Source: Actinomyces haliotis (lineage in GTDB: Bacteria > Actinomycetota > Actinomycetes > Actinomycetales > Actinomycetaceae). From it: a stretch of 39,779 bases of DNA. Under the pieces are notes generated by a model. It did not search any database. It was given only the letters and a program-made list of their open reading frames with translations, and was not told where the DNA came from. Of the stretch, positions 30,924 to 39,712 are shown in pieces (position 1 is the stretch's first letter; every line of letters begins with the position of its first letter). The stretch is taken from the NCBI RefSeq assembly GCF_015355765.1, contig NZ_JACWNA010000025.1, forward strand, positions 1-39,779, in the 5' to 3' direction. The position numbers and the translations under genes were made by a program.

Positions 30924-30932
30924 TGTGGATAA
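30924..30932 (-). promoter_or_regulatory. Perfect DnaA box
   Basis: TTATCCACA (minus strand) matches the consensus DnaA box at all nine positions, in the 295-base gap between tadA and the divergent phosphotransferase-like gene. It is about 40 bases upstream of the candidate tadA -10. I noticed no second box nearby. Confidence 0.5.
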
Positions 30933-31070
30933 CCCTGCGGCGGATGCGGGAGAGGGCGGTCCCGCACGGGGGTAGCCGAATCCGCAGCCCCGCCACCCGG
31001 GGCGCAGGTGGTGTCCCTCGCGACGTGCGCCGCCGGGGCGCGCCGACGACGACCAGTCAGGCTCCTCCCC

Positions 31071-31076
31071 TACCGT
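31071..31076 (+). promoter_or_regulatory. Leaderless-type -10 (TACCGT)
   Basis: TACCGT ends 7 bases before the ATG at 31084 with no Shine-Dalgarno between, the spacing of a leaderless promoter. Confidence 0.35.
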
Positions 31077-31083
31077 TGGGGCC

Positions 31084-32358
31084 ATGTCGCAGCCCCCCTC
31101 CGAGAACGCCCCCGCCGCACCGACCGACGCGCAGGACCCGTCGGACGCCGCCGCGACCAGGACCGACGCGGCTGAGGCGGCCGAGAGGCCGAAGGAGCCG
31201 ACCTCGCTCCCCCGGCAGCACAGCGCCCTCGCCCTGGCCGCCATGGCCGGCGTCGCCGTCCCCGGCCTCGACGCCGCCAAGCTTGCGCTTCCGCAGGAGG
31301 AGTCCCCCGAGCTCCACGTCGTCGGGGTCATCGACACCAAGGGCCGCCACTGGGAGGTCCTCGAGGCGCGTGACGACGCCACGGGCGCCGCCCTCGAGGC
31401 CGAGGCCGAGGTCCTCAAGCGCATCGGCCGCGTCGTCGACGACGGCTACCTCAGCTTCGGCGTGCCCCGCCCCGCCGGGTCGCTGCGACGCAAGGACGCG
31501 CACGTCCAGGTCCGCTCCCACCTCGAGGGACACCCCATCGACTTGTCCGCCCTCCGTCCCGGTCCCGGGCTGTCCGCAGGACTGGGACGTGCGCTGGGCG
31601 AGCTGCACGAGCTGAGCACCGACATCGTCGCCGACTCCGGGATGCCGGTCTACGACGCTGAGGAGACGCGCCAGCGCTGGGAGTCCCTCCTCGACGAGGC
31701 GCGCGCGACCGGCAAGGTCCCCGAGGTCCTCCTCGACCGCTGGGAGACGGCGCTCTCCGACGCGAGCCTCTGGCACTTCAAGCCCGTCCTCGTCCACGGC
31801 GACCTCGCCGAGGAGAACGTGCTCACCAGTGGCGGCGCGGTCACCGCGATCCGAGGCCTGGGGCTCACCCACGTCGGCGACCCGGCCGAGGACCTCGCCT
31901 GGGTCTACTCCTCCGTGCCCGTCGACTGCCTGGACTCGGTCGAGGCCGCCTACGAGGCGGCTCGGGCCGAGGGCACCGACAAGCACCTGCGCGACCGCGC
32001 GGAGCTCGTGAGCGAGCTCAGCCTGGTGCGCTGGCTCCTCCACGGCGTCCGCGCCGACAACGACGGCATCACGGCCGACGCGGTCGACATGCTCACCGAC
32101 CTCGCCAGCCAGGTCGGGTCGCAGACGATCACCGAGGAGGCGGCACCGCACCTGGCTGCCGTCGACCCGCTCCCGGAGCACCTCGACGACGACGCCGAGG
32201 ACGTGGACGGCGCCGGGTCCCAGGGCAACGTGGCGGGCGAGGCCGACGACGCTCAGGCCGAGGCGGCTGCCTCGGCCGAGGAGACGTCCGCACCGGAACC
32301 CGGGGCGGATGACACGATCGTGCGCCTCGCGGCGCGCCAGCGCCCCCACCACGACTGA
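31084..32358 (+). CDS. Phosphotransferase-fold (APH family) protein with altered active site
   Basis: The 424-residue protein has an aminoglycoside-phosphotransferase-like kinase fold. The catalytic loop is intact (VLVHGDLAEEN, H238-N245). The following metal-binding segment, normally I-D-W/F/x, reads AIRGLGLTHVGDPAEDLAW: by spacing to GDP the Asp position holds Gly258, so a Mg ligand seems missing. Flanks are unusual: a ~45-residue Ala/Thr/Asp-rich N-terminus and a ~75-residue acidic C-terminal tail. Such genes commonly neighbour adnAB in actinobacteria and are often labelled macrolide phosphotransferases, but nothing here indicates resistance. It is convergent with adnB and divergent from tadA. 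Substrate unknown. Confidence 0.85.
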   Translation: MSQPPSENAPAAPTDAQDPSDAAATRTDAAEAAERPKEPTSLPRQHSALALAAMAGVAVPGLDAAKLALPQEESPELHVVGVIDTKGRHWEVLEARDDATGAALEAEAEVLKRIGRVVDDGYLSFGVPRPAGSLRRKDAHVQVRSHLEGHPIDLSALRPGPGLSAGLGRALGELHELSTDIVADSGMPVYDAEETRQRWESLLDEARATGKVPEVLLDRWETALSDASLWHFKPVLVHGDLAEENVLTSGGAVTAIRGLGLTHVGDPAEDLAWVYSSVPVDCLDSVEAAYEAARAEGTDKHLRDRAELVSELSLVRWLLHGVRADNDGITADAVDMLTDLASQVGSQTITEEAAPHLAAVDPLPEHLDDDAEDVDGAGSQGNVAGEADDAQAEAAASAEETSAPEPGADDTIVRLAARQRPHHD

Positions 32359-32394
32359 CGGCTCCTCACACCGACCGCCGGCCCACGGCCCCAC

Positions 32395-35300
32395 TCAGGT
32401 GCGAGCGCTGAGAACCTCCTCGATCTCGGCGAGAGGCAGGACGTCCTCAGCGGCGAGCTCGTCGACCTTGCCGCCGGGATCGTTGACGTAGACGTAAGCC
32501 GCTCGCACCGCCTCCGTGGGCACGCCCAGTGAGAGCGACCAGGCGTGGACGTAGACGCTGAGCTGACCCGCCGGCACCGGCTTGCCACCGGTCTTCCAGT
32601 CCACGATGAGCCACGCGCCGGGGTCGTCCTCCGCGGAGCCGACGCGTCGGAAGACCGCGTCGATGCGGCAGCGAAGCGTGGTTGCGCCGAGGGTCAGCTC
32701 GCGGTCCGTCTCGGTGGCGGCGAGCGTGTAACCGTCGAGCAGCGGCAGCTGCTCGGCCGTGTCGAGCCAGCGCTCGAGCTTCGCCCTGTCCTCTGGGCTC
32801 ACCGTGTCCGGGACGCCGGCGTCCTCGAGCGTGAGGAGCGCCTGGCCGGAGGCGAACCTCTGGGCGATCGCCGCGTGGAACACCGTGCCGAGCCGCCCCT
32901 CTGGTCGAGGCTGCGGAGGCAGTGGGCGGCGCAGGTCGAGCGCGAAGGCGTTCTGGCCGCTCCGCAGCCTCTCCCAGCCCGTCGCCGCGAGGTGCTGCGG
33001 GAGCCGGACCGACGGCGCCCCGCTGTCGCGCCGGGCGCGCTCGGCGAGAAGGAGGGCCGCCTCCTCGCGCCAGCGAGCCGCGATCGCGTCCGGGGTCCCG
33101 GAGCCACTACCACCTGCCTCGGCGCCGTCGGGAGCGTCCGTCGCCTCCGCTCCCGTACGCAGGGCACGAACCGCCTCAGCGACAGCCAGGCGAGCCCGCC
33201 TCTCGGCGCCCTCGGGGCCCGCGCCGGCGAGGTCGTCGGGCTCGACAGGCCACCGCGCCGTCGTCGACGCCGCAGCCATGGGGTTCTCGGCGTCCTCAGC
33301 GAGCTCGGTGAAGCCGGCGCCGTAGGGCGTGACGAGCTCGCGGCGGTGGAGCTCGGCGAGGAAGCGGCTCATGGGCCGGGTTCGGCTCGAGGTCTTGGAG
33401 AAGTGCGAGCCGGTGAGGAGCACGTCGTGGCGGGCCCGCGTGACGGCCACGTAGGCGAGGCGCCGCTCCTCGGCCACACCGTAGCGCCCGAGGGCCTGCG
33501 TGTACTGGTCGAGGAGGTCCTTCGCATCGGCCTTCTCCACGGCGGGCGGTTCGAGGGCCCCGAGATCGAAGGGCGGCAGGGTGCCGGCGTCGGCGCGCAG
33601 CGGGTGCGGGAACTCGTTCTTCTTCGTCATCCACGAGGAGTCCGAGACGGACAGGTCCTCCTTGGGAGCGGCGTCGTACATGGGGAAGGCGCCCTCGTTG
33701 AGACCGATGACGGCCACGGAGTCCCACTCGAGGCCCTTGGCGGCGTGGACCGTGAGGAGCTGGACGGCGCCCGGCTCCGGCTCGACCTCCGGGAGGCCGA
33801 GCGCGCCCTCGCGCTCCTCGGCGACGTCGAGCCACTCGAGGAAGCCCGCAAGGGTGGGGGCGTCGATGTCCGCGGCGTACTGCTCGGCGACGCCCCGGAA
33901 GGCGTCCAGGCCGCGCCGCCCCAGCGGGGCGTCGACCCGGGCGGCGATCTCGACGTCGAGGCCGAGTGCCTGCTCGGCGAGCACGACGAGGTCCGGCAGG
34001 GGCAGTGCGAGCGCCGAGCGGACGCGGCGCACCCGCCGGGCCAGCCGGTCCGCCAAGCGCGTCCCCGCAGGCGTGAGCCCGGGGACGCTGACGGCGGCGA
34101 CGCCGTCGCGGGCGGCGTCCGCGCGGCGGGCGATCGCCTCGATCGCCTCGGAGAGGAGGGGCGCGTCGGGGTTCTCCTCCCCCTCGGGGGCCTCCTCGCG
34201 GACGGGGCCGCGCACCTGGAGGCGGGCGTAGTCGTGCAGGGCGCGCAGGTCGGTGGCACCGATGCCGGCACCGGTGAGCAGGCGCATGAGCCTGTCGCCG
34301 CGCTCCGGGTCCGCGGCCACGGTGAGCAGCGCCCGGACGTCGGCGACCTCGGGGAGCGTGAGGAGCCCTCCGATGCCGACGACCTCGTAGGGGATCCCGC
34401 GCGCGCCCAGGGCATCGGCGACGGGCTCGAGAGCGGCGTGCGTGCGGGACAGGACCGCGAGTGAGACGTCCACGCCCCAGCGCTCCTCCATGAAGACGGC
34501 GACGGTGTCCGCCTCGGCGAGCGAGTCCGGGAGGAAGGCGCCGAGGACCGAGCCCTGGGCGAGGCCCGCGGCGGCCGGCCGGGGGCGCAGCGGCTCGACG
34601 GGGATGTGGGAGACAACGGCGTCGCCCGGCTGGACGGAGTGGACGCGCAAGGGCGTGGAGACGACGTTCGCGGCGTCGAGGACGGCGACGTCGTTGCGCC
34701 AGGCGGTCGACAGCGGGAGGACCGGGGTGGCCTCGTCCGGGTCCGCGCCCGCCTCGACGGCGGCCGTGCCGGCCGGGTTGAAGGCGGCGTGGAAGGAGTC
34801 GAGTGCGCCGGCGCTCGCTCCGCGCCAGCCGTAGATCGCCTGGTTGGGGTCGCCGACGGCGGTGACGCCGCTGCCGGCGAAGAGCCCGGACAGGAGCCGG
34901 ACCTGGGCGACGGAGGTGTCCTGGAACTCGTCGAGGAGGACGGCCGGGTACTGGCGGCGCACGGCGCGCGCCGCCTCGGGGACCTCCGCGGCGATGCGGC
35001 AGGCGAGCGCGATCTGGTCCCCGAACGTGAGGAGCGACCGGGCGCGCTTGCGCTCCCGGAAGGCGGCGACCACCTCGAGCATGCCGAGCTGCTCGCCCAT
35101 CGTGCTCGAGGGCTTGCCGAAGGCGGTCTTGAGGCCGCGGATCCCGGCGAGGCCGGCGAAGAGCTCCTCGAGCTCCCCGATCTGCGCGGCGGCGTCCTCG
35201 ACGGTGAGCAGGTTCTCGGACAGGGCGCCGTCGAGGCGGAGCACGGCCTGCGTGGCCGAGCTGAGGGACTCGATCGGGAGCGGCTCGGAGCGCGACTCGA

Positions 35301-35814
35301 CGAGGTCGGAGGCGATCTGCCAGGCGCGGGCCTCGGTGATGAGCGTGGAGTCGGGGTCCACACCGATCCGCAGGCCGTGGTCCCGCACGAGGGAGCCGGC
35401 GAAGGAGTTGTAGGTGGCGATGGTCGGCTCGGGCGAGTCCTCGTCGGCCTCGATGAGGCCGGAGGCGGCGAGCTGGTCGAGGCGGGCGCCGACGCGCTGG
35501 GCGAGCTCGGCGGTGGCCTTCCGGGTGAAGGTCAGGCCGAGGACGCCGTCGGCGCGGACGCGTCCGGTGGCGACGAGGTGGACCACGCGCTGGCTCATCG
35601 TGGCGGTCTTGCCGGATCCGGCGCCGGCGACGACGAGGAGCGGCGTGAGCGGGTGAGCGATGACGCGGGCCTGCTCGTCGGTGGGCTCGTGGATCTCGAG
35701 AGCGCGGGCGAGCTCGGCGGGGCTGAGGTCAGGGCACGCGCTCGGAGCATCGGCCGTGCGCTCCTCCGTGCTGCGGCGGGCGTCGTGGGCGCCCACGGGG
35801 TGCGTCGGGGTCAT
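32395..35814 (-). CDS. adnB: AdnB: UvrD-like helicase with RecB-type nuclease domain
   Basis: The 1139-residue protein has an N-terminal SF1 motor: Q-motif region EPTDEQARVIAH, Walker A GAGSGKT at 64-70, motif Ia LTFTRKATAEL, motif II VLLDEFQDTS, motif III VGDPNQAIYGWRGA, motif V/VI VHAAKGLEW and YVAVTRAR. The C-terminal RecB nuclease has FHAAIAQRF, RIDAVFR and the catalytic IVDWKTGGKP. All motor residues look intact, so this is the active ATPase of the AdnAB resection enzyme. Its ATG overlaps the adnA stop (ATGA). An insert rich in Ala/Gly/Asp/Glu (around EATDAPDGAEAGGSG) separates motor and nuclease. It ends 36 bases from the convergent phosphotransferase-like gene. Confidence 0.95.
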   Translation of the reverse strand: MTPTHPVGAHDARRSTEERTADAPSACPDLSPAELARALEIHEPTDEQARVIAHPLTPLLVVAGAGSGKTATMSQRVVHLVATGRVRADGVLGLTFTRKATAELAQRVGARLDQLAASGLIEADEDSPEPTIATYNSFAGSLVRDHGLRIGVDPDSTLITEARAWQIASDLVESRSEPLPIESLSSATQAVLRLDGALSENLLTVEDAAAQIGELEELFAGLAGIRGLKTAFGKPSSTMGEQLGMLEVVAAFRERKRARSLLTFGDQIALACRIAAEVPEAARAVRRQYPAVLLDEFQDTSVAQVRLLSGLFAGSGVTAVGDPNQAIYGWRGASAGALDSFHAAFNPAGTAAVEAGADPDEATPVLPLSTAWRNDVAVLDAANVVSTPLRVHSVQPGDAVVSHIPVEPLRPRPAAAGLAQGSVLGAFLPDSLAEADTVAVFMEERWGVDVSLAVLSRTHAALEPVADALGARGIPYEVVGIGGLLTLPEVADVRALLTVAADPERGDRLMRLLTGAGIGATDLRALHDYARLQVRGPVREEAPEGEENPDAPLLSEAIEAIARRADAARDGVAAVSVPGLTPAGTRLADRLARRVRRVRSALALPLPDLVVLAEQALGLDVEIAARVDAPLGRRGLDAFRGVAEQYAADIDAPTLAGFLEWLDVAEEREGALGLPEVEPEPGAVQLLTVHAAKGLEWDSVAVIGLNEGAFPMYDAAPKEDLSVSDSSWMTKKNEFPHPLRADAGTLPPFDLGALEPPAVEKADAKDLLDQYTQALGRYGVAEERRLAYVAVTRARHDVLLTGSHFSKTSSRTRPMSRFLAELHRRELVTPYGAGFTELAEDAENPMAAASTTARWPVEPDDLAGAGPEGAERRARLAVAEAVRALRTGAEATDAPDGAEAGGSGSGTPDAIAARWREEAALLLAERARRDSGAPSVRLPQHLAATGWERLRSGQNAFALDLRRPLPPQPRPEGRLGTVFHAAIAQRFASGQALLTLEDAGVPDTVSPEDRAKLERWLDTAEQLPLLDGYTLAATETDRELTLGATTLRCRIDAVFRRVGSAEDDPGAWLIVDWKTGGKPVPAGQLSVYVHAWSLSLGVPTEAVRAAYVYVNDPGGKVDELAAEDVLPLAEIEEVLSART

Positions 35815-38800
35815 GCGAGGACCCTCCTTCCTTCGGCGACGGCCGGGCAGGAGCTCTTGACGGGGCAGAACTGGCAGTGGGCACCGGTGCGTGCCTCGAG
35901 GTGCGCGCCGGAGGCGTCGAGCGCTGCCGAGGCGACCATGTCGGAGGCCCAGTCCTCGCCGGTCTCCGGGTCCGGTGAGACGTCGAGCGCGGCCCCCTTG
36001 GGGAAGACGCGCGTGAGCCCGTCCTTGAGGGGCTTCTCACCGAGCTGGACGAGGCCGGCGCCGACGACGTCGTAGCCGTGGTTCTCGAGGGCGAGGCGGT
36101 AGGTGGCGAGCTGGGCGTGACGTGCGGGGTCGGTCTTGGGCCGACCACCGGTCTTGAGGTCCATGACGCGCACGCGAGCCCCGCGCCCCTCAGGGAGCGA
36201 GTCGCCGTCCGTGACGGGCGGGGCGCCGTCCGGTCCCTCGCCGACGTGCTCAATGCGGTCGATGCGCCCGCCGAGGTGGACCCGGACCACGTCGGCTCCC
36301 GGGGCCTCGGGCACGAGCAGGTCGAGCTCGACGTCGATGCGCTTCTCGACGTCGACGCGCCCGGGCACGCCGTCGAGGTAGGAGGCGAGCCGCTCGGTGA
36401 GGTCCCGTGCGCGCTGGACGGCGAGGGAGCCGAGCCAGGTGTCCGGATACGAGAGCTCAGGCAGGCGCTCCTCGAGGAGGGCCATGACCTCCTCACCGCG
36501 CAGTCCCTCGCGCTGGGCCTGCTCGCCGATGGCGTGGATGACGATGCCGAGGCTCTGGGCGCCGGTGGCGCCCGCGTCCCCGCCCTGACGCTGGAGGAAC
36601 CAGCGCAGTGGGCAGGTGCCGATGCTCTCGACGTCGGAGGGGCTGACGCGGACGGCGCGGCCGGGCTCGACGAGGGGCGCGTGGGAGGTCGGGCCGGCGA
36701 TCCCGTCCCAGGAGGCGGGGTGGGCGGAGACGACCCCGGAGGAGGCGAGCAGCGCGAGGGTCTCCGAGGCCGCCCTGCCCCGTGCGCGGGCGGGGTCGTC
36801 GGCGTCCTCGAGGGCTCCGGCGACGGCGGCGCGACGGAGCTCGCCGACGAGCCCGCGCAGGGTGAGGTCGCCGACGTCGGGCGCGGTGATGACGGCGCCG
36901 TGCTCGTCGAGGAGCGGGACGCCGCAGGCGCGGGCGACCTCGAGGAGGAAGGCGGAGGGGGCGTGGTCCTCGTCCTGGGTGGCGGTGACGACGAGCCTCC
37001 TGGAGGCTCTCGTGAGGGCCGACAGGAGCATGCGCCGCTCGTCGGCGCGCACCTGGGCGCGGGCGGAGGCGGCGTCGAGCTCGCCGGAGGGGGCGCCGTC
37101 GGCCCCGAGCGGGAGGCGGCCGGTGACGGCGTCGACGAGGAGGCCGGAGCGGGTGAGGGAGTCGCGCAGCCGCAGGTCCGGCCAGGCGTCGCGCCCGAGG
37201 CCCATGACGGCGACGACCTGCCACTCGCGACCGGCCGCGGCGGCGGGCGTGAGGACGGAGACGCCGTCCGGGCGCACGCCCAGGGGGGCCACGGAGTCCG
37301 AGGGGAGGACCTCCTCGGCGAGCTCGGTGAGGAAGGCGGCGGCGTCGGCGCCGGGGTGCCGCTCGGCCCAGACCTCCGCGCGCTTGAACAGGGCCGTGAC
37401 GACGTCGAGGTCCCTCTCAGCAGCCTCGGCGAGGAGGGCGTCGGCGTGGGAGGCGCCGCCGCCCAGGGCGATGGAGCGCCAGGCCTCGGCGCGCCCGGAG
37501 GCGGCCCAGGCGGCCCAGAGGAGCTGCTCGGCGTCCACCCGGCCGGAGCCCTCGGCCCCGCGGCCCGTCTCGACGACCTCCCGGACGGCGGCGATGACGG
37601 CGGCCGCCCGGGCGAGGCGCTCGGCCTGCTCGGCCAGGGGCTCCTCGGCGAGTGCGTGCGCGAGGGCCCGGGCGCCGTCGACGGAGCCGAGGACGGACAG
37701 GAGGTTCTCGTCGGGGCTGGACTCGGCGGGCCGGTCCGCGCGCAGGCGACGGCGCAGGCGGCGCAGGTCGAGGACGCTCAGTCCGATGAGGGGGCTGGCG
37801 AGGAGGTCGAGCGCCGTGGGCCTCTCCGGGAGCGCGTCCGGTCCGCCGAGGCGTCCCTCGAGTCCTGCGCGGGCGACCGCGAGGAGCGCGGAGGCGGCGG
37901 GCTCGGAGCGCAGCAGCACGGCCGGCGTCGAGGAGGCCAGGGGGACGCCGCGGCGGCGCAGGTCGCGTGCGACGGCCTGGGCGCGGCCCGAGGAGCGCAC
38001 GATGACGGCCATCTCGCCCCAGCCGGTGCCGTGGTGGATGCGCTCGGCACGCAGGAGGCGTGCGACGTGCGCGGCCTCCTGGGACTCACTGCCGGCGACG
38101 AGGGGCAGCACGCCGGTGGGTCGGGGCGCGGTGCCCTCGCCCGTGCTCGTGTCCCGCCCGGGCTCCTGAGCGAGGGTGGGCCGGCGGTGCGCGGCCGTGC
38201 CGGAGACGGGCAGGCGCGCGGACTGGTCCTCCCACACGGCGGCCAGGGCGGGCCCGCCGCGGTGGAGGGTGCTGAGCGTGAGGCGCTCCGCGGCGAGGCC
38301 GGAGCGGTCCTCGGCCTCGTTGAGGAGGCTCGGGGAGCCGCCGCGGAAGGTCTCGACGGCGACGTCCGGGTCCCCCAGGACGACGACCTGGGCGCGGCGC
38401 CCCGCCGAGTCCGGTGCGTTGAGGGCGGTCAGCAGGCGGGCGGTGGCGGCGGTGCAGTCCTGGTAGTCGTCGACGATGACGAGGTCCGGGACGGGGCGCG
38501 GCTCGGTGACGCCGTCGGCGTCCCAGGAGGTGAGAGCCTCGACGGCGCGGTCCTGGATGCGGGCGGTGTCCATGCGGCGCGTCTCCCCGCGGCGCTCGGC
38601 GGAGGGGCGGCCCTGCGCGTCCCAGGTGCGCAGGAGGGCGGAGGCCGGGCCCCACAGCGGGACGTCGAGGGCGCGGCCGAGGCGGGCGAGGTCGTCGGCG
38701 TCCACGCCGAGCTCGCCGGCACGGGCGAGGAGGTTGCGCAGCTCGGTGCGGAAGGCACGCGAGGCGACGGCCTCGCTCGGCAGCCCCGGCCACTGCTCCG

Positions 38801-39227
38801 GGCGGATGAGGGCCGCGAGCGCGGCGTCCTCCTCGGCGCCCGCGAGCAGGACCGGGGCCGGGAGCGGGTCGGGCCGGGCGGTGAGGGAGGTGGTGAGGAT
38901 CGTGAAGGCGAAGCCGGCGGGCGTGCGCACGCGCACCACTCCCCCGCCGCGTCCCTCGAGGAGGTGGGCGGCGCGGGCCCGCAGCTGGTCCGCGCGAGCA
39001 CGCGTGGGCGCCAGGACGAGCGCGTCCCGCCCGTCCTGGACGGCCTCGGCGAGGAGACGGAGCGCGAGCGTGGAGCGCCCGGTCCCGGCGGCCCCGAGGA
39101 CGACGAGGTTCGAGCCCTCGCGCGCGCGCTCGAGGACGCGCGCGGCGTCCTCGTCCGGCTCCGGCAGGGGCGGGACCTCTCGGGCGGGCAGGAGACGGAG
39201 GGGCTCCGGCGTCGTGTCCTCGTGCAT
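35811..39227 (-). CDS. adnA: AdnA: helicase-like subunit with Fe-S RecB-type nuclease
   Basis: The 1138-residue protein is homologous in layout to AdnB, but its motor is degenerate. Walker A reads GAAGTGRST, with the catalytic Lys replaced by Arg51, and motif II reads VIVDDYQD (253-257), with Asp for the catalytic Glu. The nuclease has IVIHAIGEQ, GGRIDRIE and VMDLKTGGRP. Four cysteines that can hold a 4Fe-4S cluster bracket it: C872 (CPLRWFLQ) and C1118, C1121, C1127 (CQFCPVKSSC). It pairs with AdnB to resect double-strand breaks. The ATG at 39227 (MHEDTTPEP) is preferred over a start 8 codons earlier. It is divergent from the DUF3107 gene. Confidence 0.94.
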   Translation of the reverse strand: MHEDTTPEPLRLLPAREVPPLPEPDEDAARVLERAREGSNLVVLGAAGTGRSTLALRLLAEAVQDGRDALVLAPTRARADQLRARAAHLLEGRGGGVVRVRTPAGFAFTILTTSLTARPDPLPAPVLLAGAEEDAALAALIRPEQWPGLPSEAVASRAFRTELRNLLARAGELGVDADDLARLGRALDVPLWGPASALLRTWDAQGRPSAERRGETRRMDTARIQDRAVEALTSWDADGVTEPRPVPDLVIVDDYQDCTAATARLLTALNAPDSAGRRAQVVVLGDPDVAVETFRGGSPSLLNEAEDRSGLAAERLTLSTLHRGGPALAAVWEDQSARLPVSGTAAHRRPTLAQEPGRDTSTGEGTAPRPTGVLPLVAGSESQEAAHVARLLRAERIHHGTGWGEMAVIVRSSGRAQAVARDLRRRGVPLASSTPAVLLRSEPAASALLAVARAGLEGRLGGPDALPERPTALDLLASPLIGLSVLDLRRLRRRLRADRPAESSPDENLLSVLGSVDGARALAHALAEEPLAEQAERLARAAAVIAAVREVVETGRGAEGSGRVDAEQLLWAAWAASGRAEAWRSIALGGGASHADALLAEAAERDLDVVTALFKRAEVWAERHPGADAAAFLTELAEEVLPSDSVAPLGVRPDGVSVLTPAAAAGREWQVVAVMGLGRDAWPDLRLRDSLTRSGLLVDAVTGRLPLGADGAPSGELDAASARAQVRADERRMLLSALTRASRRLVVTATQDEDHAPSAFLLEVARACGVPLLDEHGAVITAPDVGDLTLRGLVGELRRAAVAGALEDADDPARARGRAASETLALLASSGVVSAHPASWDGIAGPTSHAPLVEPGRAVRVSPSDVESIGTCPLRWFLQRQGGDAGATGAQSLGIVIHAIGEQAQREGLRGEEVMALLEERLPELSYPDTWLGSLAVQRARDLTERLASYLDGVPGRVDVEKRIDVELDLLVPEAPGADVVRVHLGGRIDRIEHVGEGPDGAPPVTDGDSLPEGRGARVRVMDLKTGGRPKTDPARHAQLATYRLALENHGYDVVGAGLVQLGEKPLKDGLTRVFPKGAALDVSPDPETGEDWASDMVASAALDASGAHLEARTGAHCQFCPVKSSCPAVAEGRRVLA

Positions 39228-39335
39228 GCCCCCATCCCACCACGGGCCCACGACGCGAATCGGAGGACCTTCCGCGCGGCGCGAAAAGCCCGCGAGGACG
39301 CGGTTGAGGCCCCTGGCGGCGCCACGGGCCCGACC

Positions 39336-39341
39336 TAGGAT
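39336..39341 (+). promoter_or_regulatory. Possible -10 (TAGGAT) for the DUF3107 gene
   Basis: TAGGAT fits the actinobacterial -10 pattern about 109 bases before the DUF3107 start. No convincing -35. The 222-base gap between adnA and this gene holds no other gene. Confidence 0.35.
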
Positions 39342-39449
39342 CGTGCCCAGCGCAACGCACCGAAGCCGTCGTCCCGCAGGGGCGCCGGCCGCCGCGGGCC
39401 GGTCCGGGCGCCCGCGCCAACAGCACAGTCAGCACGAGGAGCAGCCACC

Positions 39450-39671
39450 ATGCAGATCCACATCGCCGTCAAGCACTCGAGCCGCGAGCTCGACCTGGAG
39501 ACCTCCGCCTCGCAGGACGAGATCATCGAGGCCCTCACCCGCGCCGACCGCGACGGCGAGCCGCTCATCCTCTCCGACGACAAGGGCCGCAAGGTCTTCG
39601 TCCCCGCCGGCGGCATCGCCTCCGTCGAGCTCGGTGAGGCCTCGCAGCGCCGCGTCGGCTTCGGCATCTGA
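39450..39671 (+). CDS. DUF3107 family protein
   Basis: The 73-residue protein, MQIHIAVKHSSRELDLET then ALTRADRDGEPLILSDDKGRKVFVPAGGIASVELG and ending RRVGFGI, matches the actinobacteria-specific DUF3107 family (an ATP-binding-protein label is sometimes used, without proof). It looks like a compact beta-rich domain. Strong Shine-Dalgarno AGGAG precedes the ATG. It lies next to adnA as in other actinobacteria, which supports the overall synteny. Confidence 0.93.
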   Translation: MQIHIAVKHSSRELDLETSASQDEIIEALTRADRDGEPLILSDDKGRKVFVPAGGIASVELGEASQRRVGFGI

Positions 39672-39712
39672 CCCAGCCCGCACGCACGACGTCGTGGGGC
39701 CCCCCGCCCGGG

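Noticed and set aside
30789-31083. Chromosomal or plasmid origin of replication
   Set aside because: Only one DnaA box was found, with no AT-rich unwinding region and no dnaA, dnaN or rep gene nearby.
31084-32358. Antibiotic-resistance phosphotransferase
   Set aside because: Only the fold and catalytic loop match; a metal ligand appears lost, flanks are atypical, and the context is DNA repair, not resistance.
36078-39338. A 1086-codon open frame on the plus strand opposite adnA
   Set aside because: Composition is Gly/Ala/Arg/Glu/Leu-rich with no motif; it is the antisense shadow of adnA caused by high G+C at third codon positions.
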